Shown here: in pieces, positions 60,401 through 64,000 of the stretch
How the letters are laid out: each line of letters starts with the position of its first letter
How positions within the stretch are numbered: the stretch's first letter is position 1
Assembly: GCA_021613535.1 (NCBI GenBank)
Contig: CP075492.1
Coordinates: 11,904,001-11,968,000 of the forward strand
Length of the DNA stretch: 64,000 nt
Origin: Adineta vaga
Lineage: Eukaryota; Rotifera
Direction: 5' to 3'
Notes under the pieces: generated by a model
The model's database searches: none
Seen by the model: only the letters and a program-made list of their open reading frames with translations
Told to the model about the DNA's origin: nothing
Made by a program: the position numbers and the translations under genes

Positions 60401-63400
60401 GATATTCATTAATCTTTGCCATTTTGACTATTCCTTTTTATGAAAAGAGAAGAGAAAAAGAACTATAGTTATACATATATATATATATATATCTTTATTT
60501 TATTTAGCTGGTTCCTATGCTCAATTAACTCTTCTTGGTCAACCAAAACAAAATTCACAATTTCAAACACAAAAATCCGTTACATCTGATACGCAAAATG
60601 GCCGAGTACAATATCGTACACAAATGTCTACCCCTGAACGTCCAACAAGTACGATTCATTCAAATCCAACATCAATGTTATTCGAAGGAAAAAAAGCACG
60701 TGAAGCTTATGAAAAAATCTTCAAACTATTTGAAGTATGAATCGATTGGTATCTTTCAACTATATAACTTCTTTTTAAATTTTTAAGAATGCAAAAAAAG
60801 AACTTGATCGACAACGAGCTAAAGGTCTCAATCATAATCCTGCACGAGTAGGTCAACTTGAAAATCAATTACGACAATTTGAACAACAATTAAATGAAAT
60901 AAAACGTCGTTTAGAATTCATTGAAGTAATATCATATTCTTATTTTTCTTTCTATCGTAATCTCTTATTATTCTTGTTAAATTAGCCAATTTCTGATTCT
61001 TCACAAAATAAACATGAAGATAATCAAGTCAATCGATCGAATACATTCATTGAATCATCATTAGCAAATCGATCCAACACTGTAAGTAAAGAATGATGAT
61101 GTCCATTCTTTTTCTCGTGTATCTCTGAACGATATTTTGATCCTCGTTTATCCCGACGTATATTTCTCTAGCTCTCTCATGGCATAAGTGGTCACAAGAA
61201 ACAGAATTCATTACCTGAATCTGCAGTCTCGCAAATCATAGCAGGAGGTCCATTATCAACTAATGTGAATTCATCATTATATCATTTTAAACGTAAATTT
61301 CAAAGCGGAAAAACTGAGGCATATGATCTTGTTAAGGTAAAACTAGATCAATTCTTTTCATTTGATCTTCTTGCTTTCTTACTTCGTATAATGCTTCACA
61401 TACTTTATGCTCTTTTTGCTAATAAAATCGTTAATTAAATAATTTCTCGGAATATTTTAACTTTATAATCTTTTCTATTTAGAATACGGATTCATTGAAT
61501 AATATTCCAACTGAAGAAATATTTAAATTTCGTGTAAGTATCACATTTATTAATTCATTTGACGTCGACAAGGATTGAAATACACCTATTTTTGAGGAGA
61601 GTATCAATTATTTCCATTAATTGATGTATTTTTTTAATACAATGATGTTCTTCGTTTTCTGTATATCATTAATGCTAGCGAATAAGGACATGGAGATAAA
61701 GGTCAACATATACTAAACATGTGCGTAGATAAAATCGACAATAATAATAAAGACTGGAAGGAAAACAAAACATGTCAATATAATTAGAATAAATTTCGTT
61801 TGTTTCTAGGAATCTAATGAAAATGATGAGGAAAATGTTCATCCCATTTCATCCAATGCTCAAACAATATCATCATTTGATGATATTCAACAATTGATAA
61901 ACACATCTAATTGGATCCCATTAACTATTTTTATGAATTTTTTACTTACTGATACGAACAATGATCCAAGTCATTTGGTAGGATGCTTTTCTATCTTTTT
62001 TTGTTCGGAAATAAAAAAAGAAACAATTCTTTTGATTCTATTTAGTTATTTTATATTTTAACGGAAGAATTTCGTTTGAAAAAAGTAGAAAATCGAAGTG
62101 AATTAATTCGATGGATATTTGAACTTCATTCAACATTTACAATGTATAGTAGTGTAAGGGAAACATTCATCGATTTATTTCTATTCGATTCAAAGTTTTT
62201 CTTCTTTCATATAGCCTCTATACATTGGCCTTCCTCCTTCACAAACGGATGCTATAAGTCGCTGGTTAGATATTCATCAACACGATGCAAATGAAGATAT
62301 GAAATTAATCTTTAATGATGCTAAAGATTATGCAAAATCTGTTATAACTGATCGACAAATACCAGAGTTTAATCAAAAACGAACTTTAACTATCAATAAT
62401 GATTTCATATTAAAACAAAATCATTTTATTGAAGAAAGTTTACGAGCAATATTTGAATATCATTATAAATCGATCTCAGCAGATGATTGGAATAGTCCGA
62501 AGAATAATCGAAGTTTAGCATTATTATGTTCATTAGCAACATATTTCAAACGTTGTGATATAAAGAAATGTGGAAACATTCCATTAGAAAAAATTCCGAA
62601 ATTTCTCGATAGAGAACCAAAACGTCTTCTAGCAAAATTACAACGAGCAACACCAATAAAAAAGGTAATGAATCGACAAGAAAAATTCTTAATTCATCGA
62701 TTTGCATCTTTAGATCAAAGAACATCAATTTAATGAACATCAATTTACCAGTGAAATTCTATGTCAATTTTGTTATAAACCATTATGGGGAATCAATTGT
62801 CAAGGATATCTCTGTGGATGTAAGGAAAATGTGAATAAAAATTTCAGATTTAGAATGTTTTTTTTTTGTGTTTTAGATTGTCAACAAGCTTATCATCGTG
62901 AATGTGCATTGAACAGTGAAAAATGTTCGAAAGATCGTACGAAATTTCGTAAAGTATCAAGTAATCGAAATGCTTCAAGTAAGTAAATGATTTCCTTTAC
63001 CAGTTTGTTATTATTGGATTCCTTCTGGGTTCGAGAACTATGAGCGTATAATGTTTATTTTACATAGTTCATAGTTGCGTATTCCTTTTTTTCCAAATTT
63101 CTAATCTTAAGAAATGAATCTTTTTCACATTATCTTCGCTCGCAGGATCAGTTTCAGTAGACAATGTAACACATTGTTACTTCGTTTTTCCTGCTACATC
63201 CTCACAACAACTCGTTTTTGGACGACGTTCAGTTGGTGGAAGTAGTACACTGTTCAATGGTATAATGATGAATTCTACTGGTATTTTATCTGTTGTATAA
63301 ATAGCATTTCTTGTTGCCTTTCGTTCACTTATTGTATATCTGTCTGAAGTAAAAATTGATAAATATTTTCTGATATCGATTTCATTTTTCTTCTAGGTCC

Positions 63401-64000
63401 AACACGAACTGAAAGTATGATCGAAGGACGGGAAGGTAGTGTCGGTAAGTGACCAAAAATTGTTTGGATTTGTAAAAAAATGATTCTAATTATAGCAAAT
63501 GATGTTAATGAAAATATGCCGGGTTCAACTGAAGGAATTGGTAAGACGAATGAAGATAGTATAAAACAAAATATTATCATTTGATTGATTTTAGATCCGG
63601 ATGGAAATGGATCGGCTAATGAACAGAATAAATATCCAACGTACATCATTTTCTGTTCAATCTCTTATTACGAAAGTTAGATAATATTTTTCTCTTTAAA
63701 TAGAGTGGGACGATGTTCAAGTGATCGTCGAGCAGCGCCAGATCGACCATCTGCAACAAAGAATCGTTCGAGCAGGTAAATATTTCATTATCTATCTTCA
63801 AACTATTTCGTCAATTGGAGTCGAATATCTTTCAGTGAAAGCGACGATAGTAATGATGAGGGGTATCGAATTTTGTTTGAATAATATTATTATAGTTATG
63901 ATTTTCATCCCATCTTTTACCTTTAATGCGCATGATAGCTATTAAGAGCAAAACAGAGATGAGAAAGATAAATTCAACTAATAAAACTTGTCATATCAAT
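57426..64000 (+). CDS. PDZ/RGS-like/C1 RhoGEF (ARHGEF11/12, RhoGEF2 type), 3' end off the window
   Basis: Exons at 57426-57439, 57522-57559, 57618-57766, 58310-58367 and from 60506 on. The PDZ domain reads VIIQRDRYGYGLTVSGDNPV, YVLSVRDGGAAHRAGVNVND, VNGTRVTHCTHADVVNLIK and, after a 2.1-kb intron, SGSYAQLTLLG, almost as in LARG. Then come a coiled coil (LENQLRQFEQQLNEIKRRLE), an RGS-like domain (TSNWIPLTIFMNFLLTD, LFYILTEEFRL, LIRWIFELHSTFTMYSS, YIGLPPSQTDAISRWL) and a C1 finger (HQFTSEILCQFCYKPLWGIN, then CQQAYHRECALNSEKC). Low-complexity linker exons continue to the edge; the DH-PH catalytic part must lie beyond 64000. PDZ+RGS+C1 fits fly RhoGEF2 and vertebrate ARHGEF11/12, which link G12/13-coupled receptors to RhoA at the plasma membrane. 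The ATG at 57426 is chosen because only its frame joins exon 2. Confidence 0.88.
59283..60144 (+). CDS. Alternative first exon of the RhoGEF gene (PDZ-less isoform)
   Basis: Open 287-codon exon starting at ATG 59283 (MSSSISVRIPDCKLGTVRVD) inside the 2.1-kb intron that splits the PDZ domain. It ends VQTA at a good donor (CAGACAG then GTAAAA) in phase 1, the same phase as the PDZ exon, so either can join the exon at 60506. It cannot follow the PDZ exon in frame: its upstream acceptor (CTTTTAG at about 59249) is in phase 0 and the alternative frame meets a stop. The protein part is Thr/Ser/Pro/Arg-rich (TSTRTITTITTPSTTVTRLS, RPRPKSET) with no known domain. It may instead be a nested gene, but its donor argues for splicing into RhoGEF. 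Confidence 0.6.

Overview
The window is nuclear DNA of a small-genome animal, most likely a bdelloid rotifer. The DNA is AT-rich, nearly every gene is split by short GT-AG introns (often 45-70 nt), genes are packed closely on both strands, and the gene set is purely metazoan (contactin, class III myosin, Cys-loop receptor, tetraspanin-like protein, TRAF, CRAMP1, RGS-RhoGEF). The rotifer call is inference from gene structure and content, not proof. I found no transposon, tRNA, rRNA or CRISPR. About 21 protein genes or clear gene remnants were rebuilt by joining exons by eye. Spans are ATG-to-stop genomic spans and include introns.

Layout: a CRAMP1-like chromatin gene runs off the left edge (1-1512, -). 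It is followed by a tiny secreted, possibly amidated peptide precursor (2139-2588, -), a GPI-anchored GH18 chitinase-like gene (3480-5218, +) tail-to-tail with an RNase T2 (5323-6110, -), a decayed ADAMTS-like gene (6468-7989, -), a tetraspanin-like 4TM gene (8249-9094, -), and a contactin gene with a C-type lectin domain, Ig and FN3 domains (10586-15391, -). Divergent from contactin is a kinase-myosin of class III (16592-23263, +). Next come a nicotinic receptor alpha-type subunit (24023-26477, +), a 4TM protein with a zinc ribbon (26542-27379, -), a CD225/dispanin gene, a GST-like gene and a long low-complexity unknown gene (28602-33253, all +).

A dense run of housekeeping genes follows on +: UXT prefoldin-like (33548), NDUFAF7 (34593) and TKFC triokinase (36833). 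Each of these three ATGs sits directly behind a 3' splice site, and the last two genes are only 28 nt apart. This looks like a spliced-leader trans-splicing and operon arrangement. A FLYWCH-finger gene occupies 39495-44351 (-), then a RING/TRAF/MATH gene (46145-47784, +) is tail-to-tail with a GPI-type LRR gene (47837-49352, -).

The right end carries, all on +, a RhoA GTPase (50736-51432), a Ly6/uPAR-type gene (53226-53660), a rhodopsin-class GPCR (54748-56086) and a PDZ/RGS-like/C1 RhoGEF (57426 to the right edge). In animals, GPCR, G12/13, RGS-RhoGEF and RhoA form one signalling chain, so three of its four layers lie within 13 kb here. The RhoGEF has a striking internal alternative first exon (59283-60144) that would replace the PDZ domain with a 287-residue low-complexity N terminus.
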